From NCBI RefSeq assembly GCF_023078335.1, contig NZ_CP095550.1:124001-188000 (forward strand): DNA of 64,000 nt, written 5' to 3'. The position numbers were made by a program, and so were the translations under genes. Below the pieces are notes generated by a model that saw only the letters and a program-made list of their open reading frames with translations, was not told the DNA's origin and made no database searches. Below, in pieces: positions 45,971 through 56,061 of this stretch. Position 1 is the first letter of the stretch, and the number at the start of each line of letters is the position of its first letter. The DNA comes from Metabacillus endolithicus. Lineage in GTDB: Bacteria; Bacillota; Bacilli; Bacillales; Bacillaceae.

Positions 45971-46450
45971 TCATTTCTTCTTTCCTCTAAGTTTTAAAAG
46001 AATATAATATATGATAAACCCGACTGATAGACCTGGAACTAAAAAAAGAATCGGGAGAATCACGGGCCCAAATAGGACTCCCATTATTTTTAGTTTTGTG
46101 GAATAAATTAAACCAATTGTTACAAAAAAAGCACCAAATACAAAGGGAAGATACGAATATGAATTTGTTTCACCTTCCGCTTCTCTATATGCATCCCACA
46201 TGGCAAACATATATAAACAAGGATAGAACATAAGCCATTGAAAATTTGTAACATCAATGGCTTTCTGTATTTCTCCTGTAAATGAATAGATAATTGCTAA
46301 GTTAAAGTTAGCGAATGCATTTACAATAAATTCCAAAAGAATAAATATACTTCCCTTATAGTATCTTCTATTTAAGAACTGACCAAACCCTGGTAATGCA
46401 ACGCTCCATAATAAAGCCTCATGTTTTTTAGGTTTTTTATAATTGCTCAC
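45971..46450 (-). CDS. TM2-like membrane protein
   Basis: 159 residues, four to five helices. LWSVALPGFGQFLNRRYYKG followed by FILLEFIVNAF is the TM2-domain type start, which begins with a basic, Pro-Gly-rich loop. Function is unknown. Upstream of it on the same strand, 10 nt away, ends the DUF3231-type gene. Confidence 0.65.
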   Translation of the reverse strand: MSNYKKPKKHEALLWSVALPGFGQFLNRRYYKGSIFILLEFIVNAFANFNLAIIYSFTGEIQKAIDVTNFQWLMFYPCLYMFAMWDAYREAEGETNSYSYLPFVFGAFFVTIGLIYSTKLKIMGVLFGPVILPILFLVPGLSVGFIIYYILLKLRGKKK

Positions 46451-46460
46451 CCAATATCAC

Positions 46461-47469
46461 TCAATTCATCTTTTGTTTCCGATCCTCCATTTGAGGTGGC
46501 TCTTCCATCCAACCATTTTTGATCATGATTTTTGCACCACTGTGAGCATATTCGAAAATATCTTTTATAAATATTGCATTTTTAGCAGACAAATCATTTC
46601 GTAAGCTAAAAGCAGTTCCAAGAGAATTGCTTCCCATAGAAAAACTACAAAATAGACTTGTGCAATACATCATGAGCTTATCCGAAAATGGGTTTTACTG
46701 TTGAACGGGTAGCATTTCCACCTGGACTTTGAGGAATTGGAAGGTTTGTTTGAATAAAGACTTCGCTCAATTCTTTTATAATACCTTTAGCAAGTTCTGC
46801 CCCTTCATTAAAAAATTGCCTAACCTCTCGATCATCTGCACTTTGTGCAAATCCCAAAATCAATTGTAAGCCTGTAAGATTTGATTCAATAGCTTTATGT
46901 ACGTGAGAAATTTCTACTGTATTCAATGGTCTTTTTTTGCTCAATGGATTAAGAGCAATTCCACCTAAATAACTATTATCTTTTACAAACTCAACTGATT
47001 TTGGCATTGAAACATATGGAGATCTAACAAGTAACCCCTTTTCAAGCAAATACTGAGTACAGATCCTAAAATAGTTTTGAGTAAGAGCAGTAAGCCCTTC
47101 AAACAGCCTATTGATATCTTCTCTAAAAGTCATTGTTAAATTTAATGAGTGTAATCCCATGCTTATTTCTTTTAAAAGGCGCACGAACATAATGTCAAAA
47201 CCATTATCATAGAGCTTTGGAACATCTTTATTTACATCTTGTGCTGTATAACCAATTGGTATGACAGCACCTTCCTCTTCATATATTTTAACTATTTTAC
47301 CAACATAGACTTCAAGCTCAGCATGCAAATTAGTCATAATATCTTTTGCTTTTTCGTCATCTGCTTTTTCTATAAAATATTCTAACATTCGCAAAATCAT
47401 AGTCTTTTCTTGATATGTAAGCCACAACGTTCCTAATTCAGATGATGTGATGGTTGCTTTTTCTCGCAT
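46461..47469 (-). pseudogene. DUF3231 family protein, frameshifted near the end
   Basis: ATG 47469 with GGGGAGGATTG upstream. The N-part (to 46678) includes SSELGTLWLTYQEKTMILRM and RPLNTVEISHVHKAIESNLT, the two related halves of DUF3231 proteins. It stops after KPIFG; one more T in the run at 46682-46688 would continue it as SDKLMMYCTSLFCSFSMGSN to the end at 46461. The full length of about 336 is normal. DUF3231 proteins are frequent in Bacillus; the function is unknown. Confidence 0.82.
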
Positions 47470-47763
47470 AAACAATCCTCCCCTTAGATGATAATGTTAG
47501 GGTGCCTAAATCTTGGAAATTTCATTCTTTTTTCTTCTTTATTGCTTAAATTTTGTTTCTAATATTCTTGATCTGTCCATATAAAAGAGCACCTATCTTT
47601 TTGAAGAAAGGCGCTGCTGAATTTGTTATATATTTTCATTTAAAATTGATTGAAGTTCATTAGGTACTATTTTAAGCTCATAAACCTGGTAAATATTACT
47701 ACTTCTAACCAAATCGAATGTTCATTATAATTATTTATCAAATGTGCTCCAAAACTCATTAAC

Positions 47764-48258
47764 TCAAATTTTTATTATTTCTATTTTATGCTCTTCATTT
47801 AAGTTAGCTTGCCCATCTAAGGTGCCAATTTCTGATTTGTCACTCCCTTCTTTTTTGTATTCTACTTCTACTTTGAAGTTATAAATAATCTCTTTAGATT
47901 CTGTTTTTTCAAATTCAATGTTTTTCACCTTTAATTTGTAATTATTTTTAATCGGTCCTATCAATAATGTTGTTCCGTAATAAGAAACAAATTCTTGAAA
48001 GGCAGCATCATCTGCAAAATATTCTTTGTATAGGTTTTCTTCATATTTAATTTGAGCTTCTATGCTATCTTCGCTCATATCATTAAATATTCGTATTAAT
48101 TCATCGTCCGGACCAGTAAGGTTCTTATTTAATACAGCTTCAATTGTCTGTGTATTTGCATCTTCAGTTTTCTTTCCTGACCTCTCATCATTACACCCCA
48201 CTAAAAGAAGCATAGCCAGTAAGGCTGTTCCAAAGAAAACGTACATTTGTCTCTTCAA
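47764..48258 (-). CDS. Lipoprotein of unknown function
   Basis: 164 residues. The signal peptide has lipobox LLLVGC, so the protein is probably anchored outside the membrane by a lipidated Cys at about 22. The mature part is acidic with beta-rich patterning (YKLKVKNIEFEKTESKEI). The family is not recognised. The 288-nt gap downstream holds no ORF; it contains a weak hairpin. Confidence 0.75.
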   Translation of the reverse strand: MKRQMYVFFGTALLAMLLLVGCNDERSGKKTEDANTQTIEAVLNKNLTGPDDELIRIFNDMSEDSIEAQIKYEENLYKEYFADDAAFQEFVSYYGTTLLIGPIKNNYKLKVKNIEFEKTESKEIIYNFKVEVEYKKEGSDKSEIGTLDGQANLNEEHKIEIIKI

Positions 48259-48426
48259 ATAATTGTCCTCCCATCCTAAAGCCCCTTATTTAACACCGAA
48301 TCTATATAAGCAGTAGTTATTCATTCACTTTACTTCCTATCAATAACTCTTTTAACTCTTCAATTCCTCTCTTGATTCATCTTAAGTAATCTAATTTTAC
48401 CAAAAAATCACATTCATTGTTACATT

Positions 48427-48459
48427 AAAGAGCACTGTTCTTATAGAATAGTGCTCTTT
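48427..48459. terminator. Hairpin with T tail
   Basis: AAAGAGCAC/GTGCTCTTT stem in the 337-nt gap (48259-48595) between a lipoprotein gene and the CBO0543-like gene. No ORF was seen in this gap. Confidence 0.65.
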
Positions 48460-48595
48460 TAGAAGGCCGAACCATAGTAATGGATAAAACTACTCTCTTA
48501 TAATTTAGGAAGGGTTTCATTAGGTTTACAATACTTCGTTTCATTTTCCTAAACCGTTTCTAACTTACAAATCCACTTATAATAGCCTACCAAAA

Positions 48596-49009
48596 TTAAG
48601 ATAAGAATTTATTTACTAACAAATCATACCAAACGTTCCACCAACCTAGATGGAAAAACCCCCAAGGTTCAGGAAGTATACTTATTGATTCGTAAATTAT
48701 CATCCCCACTGTACAACCGATAATATAAAAGGCTTGCTTAAAAAGATTCTTGTTATATGGGTAAAAGCTCAGTAGTAGAACATTAACTGGAGGAATTAAA
48801 ACAGTATGAGCAAGGAATCCTAACACTTCAATTCCTTTATCAAAATACCAATACCCTTGAAATTTAAATTCAATGATTAAGTCAAATAAAACCTGAAATG
48901 CAATTGTAAAAGTCCATATACTTACAATTCGGCTCTTGACTGGTATTTTGTGAAATTTTAAGGCAACTAAATTAAAGATGATAATTGAAAGAAATAGTAA
49001 GATCATCAT
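48596..49009 (-). CDS. CBO0543-type membrane protein (second copy type)
   Basis: 137 residues with four helices. It begins with two ATG codons and continues ILLFLSIIIFNLVALKFH; the end WGFFHLGWWNVWYDLLVN is similar in style to the protein at 23433. Family assignment is tentative. The upstream gap of 284 nt holds nothing definable. Confidence 0.55.
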   Translation of the reverse strand: MMILLFLSIIIFNLVALKFHKIPVKSRIVSIWTFTIAFQVLFDLIIEFKFQGYWYFDKGIEVLGFLAHTVLIPPVNVLLLSFYPYNKNLFKQAFYIIGCTVGMIIYESISILPEPWGFFHLGWWNVWYDLLVNKFLS

Positions 49010-49293
49010 AATTCCTTTTTATTTTCATTATGCCCGATACTAAATTGTTAATTCGTGATTACTTTGATTTTTGAAATACAAAACTCGAGTTAGTGAAGAA
49101 ACACATAGTATGATAAAAACTGAAAATAATACCAGTGTGGAACAATATTTTCATTCTATAAACACAAAGTTCTTTTGAAATTTTATCCAACTCTGCCACT
49201 AATACTTTAAATGGTAGCGCTCTACTTCAATATTGAAACGACAGTACGTGTAAAAAATATGAAAAATCTCTAACTGTAAAAGGAGATGAAATA

Positions 49294-49518
49294 ATGAAAG
49301 ATATCGCTCACACTGTTCATATAGGTGAATTAATAGCTGTCTCTAAGGTTTTCCATCTTAATCCTGTCCGAATGATCACATTATTAGAAAATGATTTAAT
49401 GGAAGTATTCGAAAATAAAGAAGATTTTTTAGTGAAATACGGAAATAAGAAATCATATGACGAATTAGAAGATTGGTGTGAATTAAATAACGGGAAAATT
49501 TTCACGAAGCCAAAATAG
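49294..49518 (+). CDS. Small soluble protein of unknown function
   Basis: 74 residues with AAAGGAGATG seven bases before ATG. It begins HTVHIGELIAVSKVFHLNP and is acidic in the middle. No membrane helix or known motif. It is convergent with the SpoIID-type gene and shares its terminator. Confidence 0.62.
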   Translation: MKDIAHTVHIGELIAVSKVFHLNPVRMITLLENDLMEVFENKEDFLVKYGNKKSYDELEDWCELNNGKIFTKPK

Positions 49519-49542
49519 GAAGTGAATACTTTACAATCTAAA

Positions 49543-49584
49543 AAAGCCAAATTTCTCGATAATCATACCGAGAAGTTTGGCTTT
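49543..49584. terminator. Bidirectional terminator
   Basis: AAAGCCAAA-T-TTCTCG pairs with CGAGAA-G-TTTGGCTTT (49543-49558 with 49569-49584), one mismatch. Confidence 0.82.
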
Positions 49585-49602
49585 GATTATGTTTATAACA
49601 AA

Positions 49603-50923
49603 TCAGCTTCCATTATTGCCTTCATTACTCTTGCTCGTCTCCCCTTTTTTCTCCTCGTCCTTTTGTATATCATCTATTTTTTTAATCGTTGTTCCAGGAT
49701 AATAGTGATCAATAATGTCTCTATATGTGTATCCCTTATCGCCCATTATACTTGCGCCCCATTGACTCATTCCTACACCATGACCAAAACCTCTACCTCT
49801 TATAACATAGTATCGATCGTGTTCTTCGAATGAATCAATAAGGTAGCTTTTAAAGGAGGACCCTCCAATAAGAGGTCTTATTTTATCTATGGCGGTTTCG
49901 TTGAGCTCTACCACTTCATACAGAATTGTTCCTTCTATCAAACGTCTTAAGAATTCTATTTTGATTGAGCCTTTTTTTGCACGATTTGACTCATTTTGAT
50001 CTGGTGATATATCTAGATTCGAAATGGATAAGATTTTTATATCCCCTTCATAACCTTGTTTTTTTAGCCTGTTTTTCATGGATTCTGTTATAGAAGGATC
50101 TTTTTCCACTAACTTGTCCCACCAATTCAACGTAGAAGCGTCTATATTTTTTAAAAATAGCTGCTCCTTATGTAAAGTGAGTGTCCATGGTTGAATAGGA
50201 TCGTAAGGGTCTTTCTTTATTGGAAAGTATACTCTTGCTGTTTCACCCCATACATTTTTATTGTTTTCAGTTACTCCACCGTTACTAGCAGAATAATAAG
50301 CATTGATGGAACTTATTATCAAATGTAATAATTTCACCTTTTGTTTCTTCAACCGCTTTTGAAGCTTGTTCAAACCATTCATACCCACCATAAACTTGAT
50401 ATTGAATGGTATCATCCATGTCCTTGTCCATATGTGTCATAGTGTAGGTTCTAGCAGCAAGTGCCTGCGCCTTTAAGGTTTCTAGTTTCCACGAAGGATA
50501 CACCTCAAATGGAACAACACCTTTTAAATAATCCTCTATAGGAATTTGATTGATAGGTCTGATGTATTTACCATCTTCTATCATAAATTCCATCGCACCA
50601 AGGTACTTTTTGTTATTCACTGTGATCACATGCTCTTCATCATATACATCTGGTATCAAAACGAAGGAATCATCAAACGACATTTTTTCGTTTTGATTAG
50701 TCAGTAAAATGGAACCTTTTTTGATGGTTAAAATGTGTTCAACTTCCTCACTAATAACTTCAATTCCATTCATTGTTGTATATCTACCTTTGACCTGTAT
50801 GGTGAGCTCTTCTTTATCTCCTATGTAATTTTTTAACTTTACCTTTAATATTTCACTCGCATGTGTTTCTTTTTGATTTAAGAATATAGTTACAAATAGT
50901 AAGAGTAAGATTATACGTTTCAT
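49603..50923 (-). pseudogene. SpoIID/LytB-domain protein, frameshifted
   Basis: The N-part (50923-50285) has a signal peptide, then IPIEDYLKGVVPFEVYPSW and LKAQALAARTYTM, the SpoIID signature. It breaks near 50306-50316, and the second frame continues with NAYYSASNGGVTENNKNVWG, then YYVIRGRGFGHGVGMSQWGA, to the end at 49603. The repaired length is about 440. SpoIID-type enzymes trim denuded glycan during engulfment; homologues include LytB amidase enhancers. The gene has no terminal partner here. Confidence 0.9.
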
Positions 50924-51173
50924 AGGTTTTAGTATTGTTAAGTTTTGCTATTCGTATTCTTTTCTCATTCTTACTAAATTCACCATTCTTTATCAAGCAT
51001 AAGTAAATACGAAAAAAGCACGTTTTATACAAAAGCACTTTTATAGATAATTGTGATGTTATAACCTCGCAACGCACATCTTAGATACCAATTCAAGATG
51101 ACTCAGAAATTGATAATGATCAAGAACAAATTACTGCACAGATTCCGATTGTTGATTATATCTTAGAGGTATA

Positions 51174-51360
51174 GCGGAGAATTTCCGGTTAAGGTATATA
51201 GTAGGTGCTTAAAAAGCCGATATAAGCGGATATATTCCGATTAACTTCTATATATATAACTAAATCTAAAGATAATGTTCATTTTAGCGGAAAAATCCCC
51301 CTTATTTTGTTGGGAATGTTGGTATTTCGCAATTTAAACGGAATTTTTCCGTTTATTTTT
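51174..51360. repeat. Degenerate GCGGAAATTTTCCG-type repeats
   Basis: Several short imperfect palindromes with GCGGA and TTCCG cores: near 51174, 51227, 51291 and 51337. They lie in the 611-nt gap (50924-51534). The remaining part of that gap holds no convincing gene. Confidence 0.6.
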
Positions 51361-51534
51361 CAAATTTAGTGAAATTACAACTACATAATGTAAAATATTT
51401 GAGATACAATGTTCACATTTCCGATATTTGATTTGTACATAAATTGTAAATATTATAATTTTCATAGCGAATTGTTTACTCTAAACCTACAGCATGTTAA
51501 CATAAGGGATAAGTCAAAAAATGGGAAGGTACAT

Positions 51535-51681
51535 ATGGAATTAGGTACCAAAGTAATCTTTAATAGTGAAATTCATTTCATTTTTTTCGACCACGGAAAC
51601 GGACTTTGTGAAATTCAAAGCAGGAAAACTAACGCAATATCACTAGCAAGAACAAGCGATTTAATTTATGTGATTAAATAA
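51535..51681 (+). CDS. Small conserved protein, paralogue of 17599
   Basis: 48 residues from ATG 51535, with GGGAAGG upstream; the longer frame from 51409 is not supported. It shares DHGNGLCE and about 30 of 47 positions with the gene at 17599. Function is unknown. Confidence 0.75.
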   Translation: MELGTKVIFNSEIHFIFFDHGNGLCEIQSRKTNAISLARTSDLIYVIK

Positions 51682-51702
51682 GCCAACATTGTTGGCTTTT
51701 TT
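51681..51702 (+). terminator. Short perfect terminator
   Basis: AGCCAAC-ATT-GTTGGCT followed by a T run, directly at the stop codon. Confidence 0.88.
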
Positions 51703-51787
51703 GTTTTACATTAGTCAAAAATTTCATAATTTTTTCTAAGATTGTTATATAATATTGAAATAAGTTTATTTTAAGGATGGTAACACT

Positions 51788-53045
51788 ATGGTAGATTCCA
51801 CACAAAATATAGTAAAACCTCGTTCTGATGAAGAGAGATTTCGTATTTTAGTAGAACAGGTTAGTGATTGGATTTGGGAAGTTGATCAATATGGTATATA
51901 TACATATGCAAGTCCAAAAATATATGATATTTTAGGTTATTTACCTTCTGAAGTAATTGGTAAAACGCCTTTTGACTTGATGGAACCAGAGGAAGCAAAT
52001 AGGATTGCACCGATATTTGAATATCATGTTGCAAATAAGCTTCCCATTTCTAGCTTAGAAAATATTAATCTACATCGTGATGGACATGAAGTTGTATTGG
52101 AAACAAGCGGTTCTCCTATTATTGATGATAACGGAAATTGTATTGGCTATAGAGGAATGGATCGAGATATTACGTTAAGAAAACAAAATGAACGCAAACA
52201 ACAGCAGCTATTAGAAATTATAGAAGCGAGTTCTCGACTTCATTGCCACTTTTGATGTGAATGGTAAAAGTTTGTACTATAATCCAGCAGCACGTAACAT
52301 GCTTGGAATTTGTGAAGAAGATCATCATAGTCATTCCGTAACAGACTGGTGGCTGACTGACTTACCCAAAACAGAGGGTATCCCCATCGCAATTGAAAAG
52401 GGTCATTGGAAAGGTGAAGCCTTAATTAGTAAACAAGATGGAACAAAAATACCCGTTTCACAAATGATTGTCGCCCATAAATCAGAAAATGGGACTGTTG
52501 AGTTTTTATCAACCATCGCACACGATATTACGGAAAGAAAAGAGCTTGAAAAGGTCGTTTATACACAAGCCCATTATGATGATCTAACTAATTTACCTAA
52601 TAGAAGATATTTGCATAAAAAATTAACAGAATTAATGGATTCAACCGGTAATAAAAGATTTGCTATGATCTTTATGGACTTAGATAATTTTAAGGATATA
52701 AATGATAGCCTCGGTCATGATAGTGGAGATCAGTTATTAAAAATGATCGCAACCAAATTAGAGGCTTGTGTTGAGGATAATGATTTTGTTTCCCGTTACG
52801 GCGGAGATGAATTTATTATAGTGTTAGAAATTGCCCACCACAATTTTAAGATCAAAAAAATAGAAGAACAGATCATAAAGTTGTTTCAGCAACCATTTTT
52901 AATCGGAGGAAATACAGTAAAGGTCACTGGAAGTATGGGGATTAGCATCTTTCCAGATGACGGAACAGATTTTGATATACTCCTCAAAAAGGCAGATACA
53001 GCTATGTATCAGATAAAAAAAGATGGGAAGAAAAATCTTTATTAA
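51788..53045 (+). CDS. PAS-PAS-GGDEF diguanylate cyclase (frameshifted)
   Basis: First PAS domain (RFRILVEQVSDWIWEVDQYG to GMDRDITLRK), second PAS (IATFDVNGKSLYYNPAARNM to STIAHDITERKELE), then GGDEF (LDNFKDINDSLGHDSGDQLL, RYGGDEFIIV). The GGDEF active site is intact, so the protein should make c-di-GMP from two GTP. A single extra C near 52231-52238 (SSRLH vs SSDFIATF) breaks the frame. If the lesion is an error, it is a normal 420-residue enzyme. A c-di-GMP riboswitch gene lies 18 kb away. No EAL domain is seen. Confidence 0.93.
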
Positions 53046-53075
53046 ATGATGTTTATATAAAATTAATCTACTTCT

Positions 53076-53119
53076 AAAAACAAAAATGAACCTATTTAAA
53101 TAGGTTCATTTTTGTTTTT
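53076..53119. terminator. Perfect 22-bp palindromic terminator
   Basis: Two 22-nt arms (53076-53097 and 53098-53119), perfectly complementary, with A/T ends. It serves both the cyclase and the convergent PepSY gene. Confidence 0.93.
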
Positions 53120-53156
53120 AATGCTGCCTGATTCAGATCTAGCAGCATTAATAAAA

Positions 53157-53792
53157 TTAATCATCATCATGATCATCTGTTTCAATTTCCATAACAATTA
53201 CCTTACCGGTATATGCATCTATCTCAATATTTGCTTTTCTATTTGTGTTTACAACTTCTATTTCATAGATATGGTGACTGTCTTCATTATCTAATTCCAA
53301 TTCTATGATGGTTCCCTCAAAATTATTTAAAGCAATCTTTTTCGCTTCTGCACTGCTTATGACAGTTTGATTGGGAGTTACACTCTTATTGGAATCAACA
53401 TCTTCTGCAGTTTTTTTACCCTGATCATCGTTACTATTGCTTACAGTGGTTTCTTCCATTTTCTGGTCAGTTGCGACATTTTTATTTTCTTCTACTACCT
53501 TTTGGGAAACAGCCTTTTCTTCAAGATTTAGTACTTCACCTGTGTCTGCATGAATCTTTAGATCATACTCCTTGCCTTCTAAAGCTACTTCAACCTCATA
53601 AATGTTAACTTTACCTTCTCTTTCAAATTCTAATTCATTAATTGTACCTGGATATTGGGAAGTCACTTGATTACGAATATCTTCTTTGGACAGTTTTGGT
53701 TCTGCATTTACAACCCCTGATTGAAAAGTCACGAATCCAATTACACCTGCTACAGACAAAGCCCCAAAAGCTGCAATTATTTTTTTCTTCAT
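53157..53792 (-). CDS. Exported two-PepSY-domain protein, YkoI-like
   Basis: 211 residues. N-terminal signal peptide or anchor, then two PepSY-type domains (about 35-95, IYEVEVALEGKEYDLKIHAD; about 145-205, EIEVVNTNRKANIEIDAYTG) linked by a polar Asn/Lys/Glu stretch. The C-terminus is acidic (TDDHDDD). B. subtilis YkoI sits by ykoG-ykoH and has similar length and domains, so this is a likely counterpart. PepSY domains may inhibit peptidases or sense the envelope. Confidence 0.85.
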   Translation of the reverse strand: MKKKIIAAFGALSVAGVIGFVTFQSGVVNAEPKLSKEDIRNQVTSQYPGTINELEFEREGKVNIYEVEVALEGKEYDLKIHADTGEVLNLEEKAVSQKVVEENKNVATDQKMEETTVSNSNDDQGKKTAEDVDSNKSVTPNQTVISSAEAKKIALNNFEGTIIELELDNEDSHHIYEIEVVNTNRKANIEIDAYTGKVIVMEIETDDHDDD

Positions 53793-53825
53793 TTTTTTAC
53801 TACCTCCTGTTGATTTCTCACCCTT

Positions 53826-53876
53826 AGTATAAACATGCTTTATGAAAGGAGGATTTGATAAAGATTAGAATTTGAT
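53826..53876 (-). promoter_or_regulatory. Candidate regulated promoter of the PepSY gene
   Basis: On the minus strand two ATCAAAT repeats (53870-53876 and 53853-53859), 17 nt apart start to start, sit upstream of TATACT (53826-53831). A -35 element is weak. The arrangement could be activation by the neighbouring response regulator. Confidence 0.4.
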
Positions 53877-53900
53877 GAGAAAATGATAAATATTATTCAT

Positions 53901-55262
53901 TCAATCTTCAATTAAAACAGGTATGCTCACTATAAATGTTGAGCCTTTATTAAGTTCACTTTTCACAGATAGTTTTCCATCATGAGCCTCTGCAATGGAT
54001 TTTGCAATGCTAAGGCCCAATCCTGTACCACCAGTATCCCTGTTTCGAGCTTTATCAACTCGATAAAAACGATCGAAAATACGTTCTTGATCTCTTTGTG
54101 AGATTCCTTTTCCATAATCTTGAACCTCTACAACGGCTTGTGTAGCTTTCTTAAAGATGCGTACATGAATGGTTTTTTCACTGTACTTTAAAGCATTATC
54201 CATTAATATGTATAACAATTGCTTTAGCTGATCTTGATCCGCTTTGACTAGTATAAAATCATTACTTTTTTCAATGGAAATTTCTCTTTCTGTTATGCTA
54301 TCAATAACGTTTATGATATCATCCATTACATTTACGATATTAACTGATAATCTTGGCTGCAGCTGTTTATTTTTTGCCAGTAACAGCATTTGCTCGACTA
54401 GTTTCTTCATACGGTCGGCTTCAGAATCAATGGCAAGAACTGATTCTTTAACTAATTCAGGATTGGCATTTCCTCTACGCTCTACTAACTGTGCATAACT
54501 CTTAATGATTTGAATGGGGGTTTTTAATTCATGTGATGCATCAGAGACGAACATTTCCTGTTTTTCATAGCTTGTTTTTAAATAATCAATCATCTGATTA
54601 AAGGTTAGTTCCATTTCATGTAGTTCATCGTGTGAACGATACTCTATATCAATTTTTTGCCACTTCCCATAATTCATATTATCTTTCATCGTTTTAATCA
54701 GGTTTTGTATAGGTCGCAGCAAGAATCTGCTTAATATTGAACTGCCAATAAAAATAGGAATTAATACAATAAATGATAGGATGGTTAGGACATAAAATAA
54801 GATCCTTAATGTTTCATGTAATGAGACAAGATGATTTGAAACCTGAATGGTTACAATCTCACCAGCATGTTCTCCTGTTCTCCAAATGATTGGCTTTTCA
54901 ACAACTGCAATATCAGGTGCTTCTTCCTTTGAAATCAATTCATGTGATTCCAACTGCTTGAATTCCCAAGGCAGTGTTGTATAATCCTTAGATCTTGTTT
55001 GCTCAAGCATTCGTACTTCACTATCAAGAATAATCCGAATCATCCCGTTTGCAGGAAGATATGCCTCTAACAATTCACTTGAATCCACATTTGGATTTTC
55101 GTTTAATGCCTGAGTTATATCGTTTATCACCAGCTTTAGCTCGTTCAGTTCAGTGTTTGTGCTCACTTTATAAAAGAAATAGTAGATTGACAGGTTCACA
55201 ACCAATATAATCCCAAGCATAAATAAGCTTGAAGAAAGTAAGATTTTCGTTTTCAGTTTCAT
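53901..55262 (-). CDS. Sensor histidine kinase, YkoH-like
   Basis: 453 residues. Two helices (about 5-30 and 153-175) flank an extracytoplasmic sensor. HAMP follows, then DASHELKTPIQII (phospho-acceptor His about 244). The ATPase has MDNALKYSE (N box), VQDYGKGIS (G1), RFYRVDKARNRDTGGTGLGL (F and G2). Its ATG overlaps the regulator stop by 4 nt. Family and context match the YkoH kinase; the signal is unknown. Confidence 0.92.
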   Translation of the reverse strand: MKLKTKILLSSSLFMLGIILVVNLSIYYFFYKVSTNTELNELKLVINDITQALNENPNVDSSELLEAYLPANGMIRIILDSEVRMLEQTRSKDYTTLPWEFKQLESHELISKEEAPDIAVVEKPIIWRTGEHAGEIVTIQVSNHLVSLHETLRILFYVLTILSFIVLIPIFIGSSILSRFLLRPIQNLIKTMKDNMNYGKWQKIDIEYRSHDELHEMELTFNQMIDYLKTSYEKQEMFVSDASHELKTPIQIIKSYAQLVERRGNANPELVKESVLAIDSEADRMKKLVEQMLLLAKNKQLQPRLSVNIVNVMDDIINVIDSITEREISIEKSNDFILVKADQDQLKQLLYILMDNALKYSEKTIHVRIFKKATQAVVEVQDYGKGISQRDQERIFDRFYRVDKARNRDTGGTGLGLSIAKSIAEAHDGKLSVKSELNKGSTFIVSIPVLIED

Positions 55263-55954
55263 GAATATAGATCCTTTATTGTATATCCTACACCACGAAC
55301 CGTTATAATATATGCTGTGTTATAACCTTTATCGATTTTTTTCCTTAAATAGCGAATATATACATCAACTACATTTGTTTCTCCAAAATACTCAAATCCC
55401 CATACTTTTTCAACAAGTTGTTCCCTTGACATGACAATATTCTTATTTCTTAATAAGCAGACAAGTAAATCAAATTCCCTTCTTGTTAACTCAATAACGT
55501 TTTCTCCTCTTTTGACTTCTCGTCCGTCTAAATCAACTTGTAGCTCTCCAATAGAAAGTTTGTTCTCTTTCTCATTATTTGGCATTTGGGGTGTTCTGAG
55601 ATGCACTCGAATTCGTGCTAAAAGTTCCTCAATTTGAAATGGCTTTGTAATATAATCATTTGCACCTAAGTCGAGTCCGCTTACTTTATCATGTACCTCA
55701 TCTCTAGCTGTTAATAAAAGTATGGGGGTGCTTTCATCCATTTTCCTTATCCTACGAAGCACTTCAAGGCCACTTAATTCAGGAATCATAATATCCAATA
55801 AAACAAGATCCCATTCTTTTTCCTGCATCAGGCGAAGTGCATCTTTACCATTGTTAGCAATCTCCGTTTCATATTGTTCATATTCCAATTCAAGCTGCAA
55901 TACTCTACTAATTTTTTGTTCATCTTCTACAATTAATATTTTGGCATCACTCAT
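55259..55954 (-). CDS. OmpR-family response regulator, YkoG-like
   Basis: 231 residues. Receiver: EDEQKISRVL acid pocket, Asp54 in LLDIMIPELSG, Thr near 81 in LLLTARD and Lys in YITKPF. The C-terminal winged helix is typical (ELTRREFDLLVCLLRNKNIV, TNVVDVYIRYLRKKID, TVRGVGYTIK). First gene of the regulator-kinase-PepSY operon. Confidence 0.94.
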   Translation of the reverse strand: MSDAKILIVEDEQKISRVLQLELEYEQYETEIANNGKDALRLMQEKEWDLVLLDIMIPELSGLEVLRRIRKMDESTPILLLTARDEVHDKVSGLDLGANDYITKPFQIEELLARIRVHLRTPQMPNNEKENKLSIGELQVDLDGREVKRGENVIELTRREFDLLVCLLRNKNIVMSREQLVEKVWGFEYFGETNVVDVYIRYLRKKIDKGYNTAYIITVRGVGYTIKDLYS

Positions 55955-55983
55955 AAGTTCACCCGCTTATCATATTAAGTTTT

Positions 55984-56018
55984 AACGATATATAGCCATT
56001 TCCTGGCTATATATCGTT
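55984..56018. repeat. Perfect 15-bp inverted repeat upstream of the response regulator
   Basis: AACGATATATAGCCA and TGGCTATATATCGTT around a TTTCC spacer, starting 29 nt upstream of the regulator start. It has no T tail in the minus direction, so an operator is possible; it could also terminate the small membrane gene upstream. Confidence 0.7.
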
Positions 56019-56061
56019 TACCTGAGAACCATCCTAAAACAGAAAAAGTCGTGTATTCTTT

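Noticed and set aside
51085..51173. Plus-strand open stretch containing SEIDNDQEQITAQIPIVDYI
   Set aside because: About 29 residues long, preceded by a stop and with no start codon. It may be a coat-protein remnant but has too little support.
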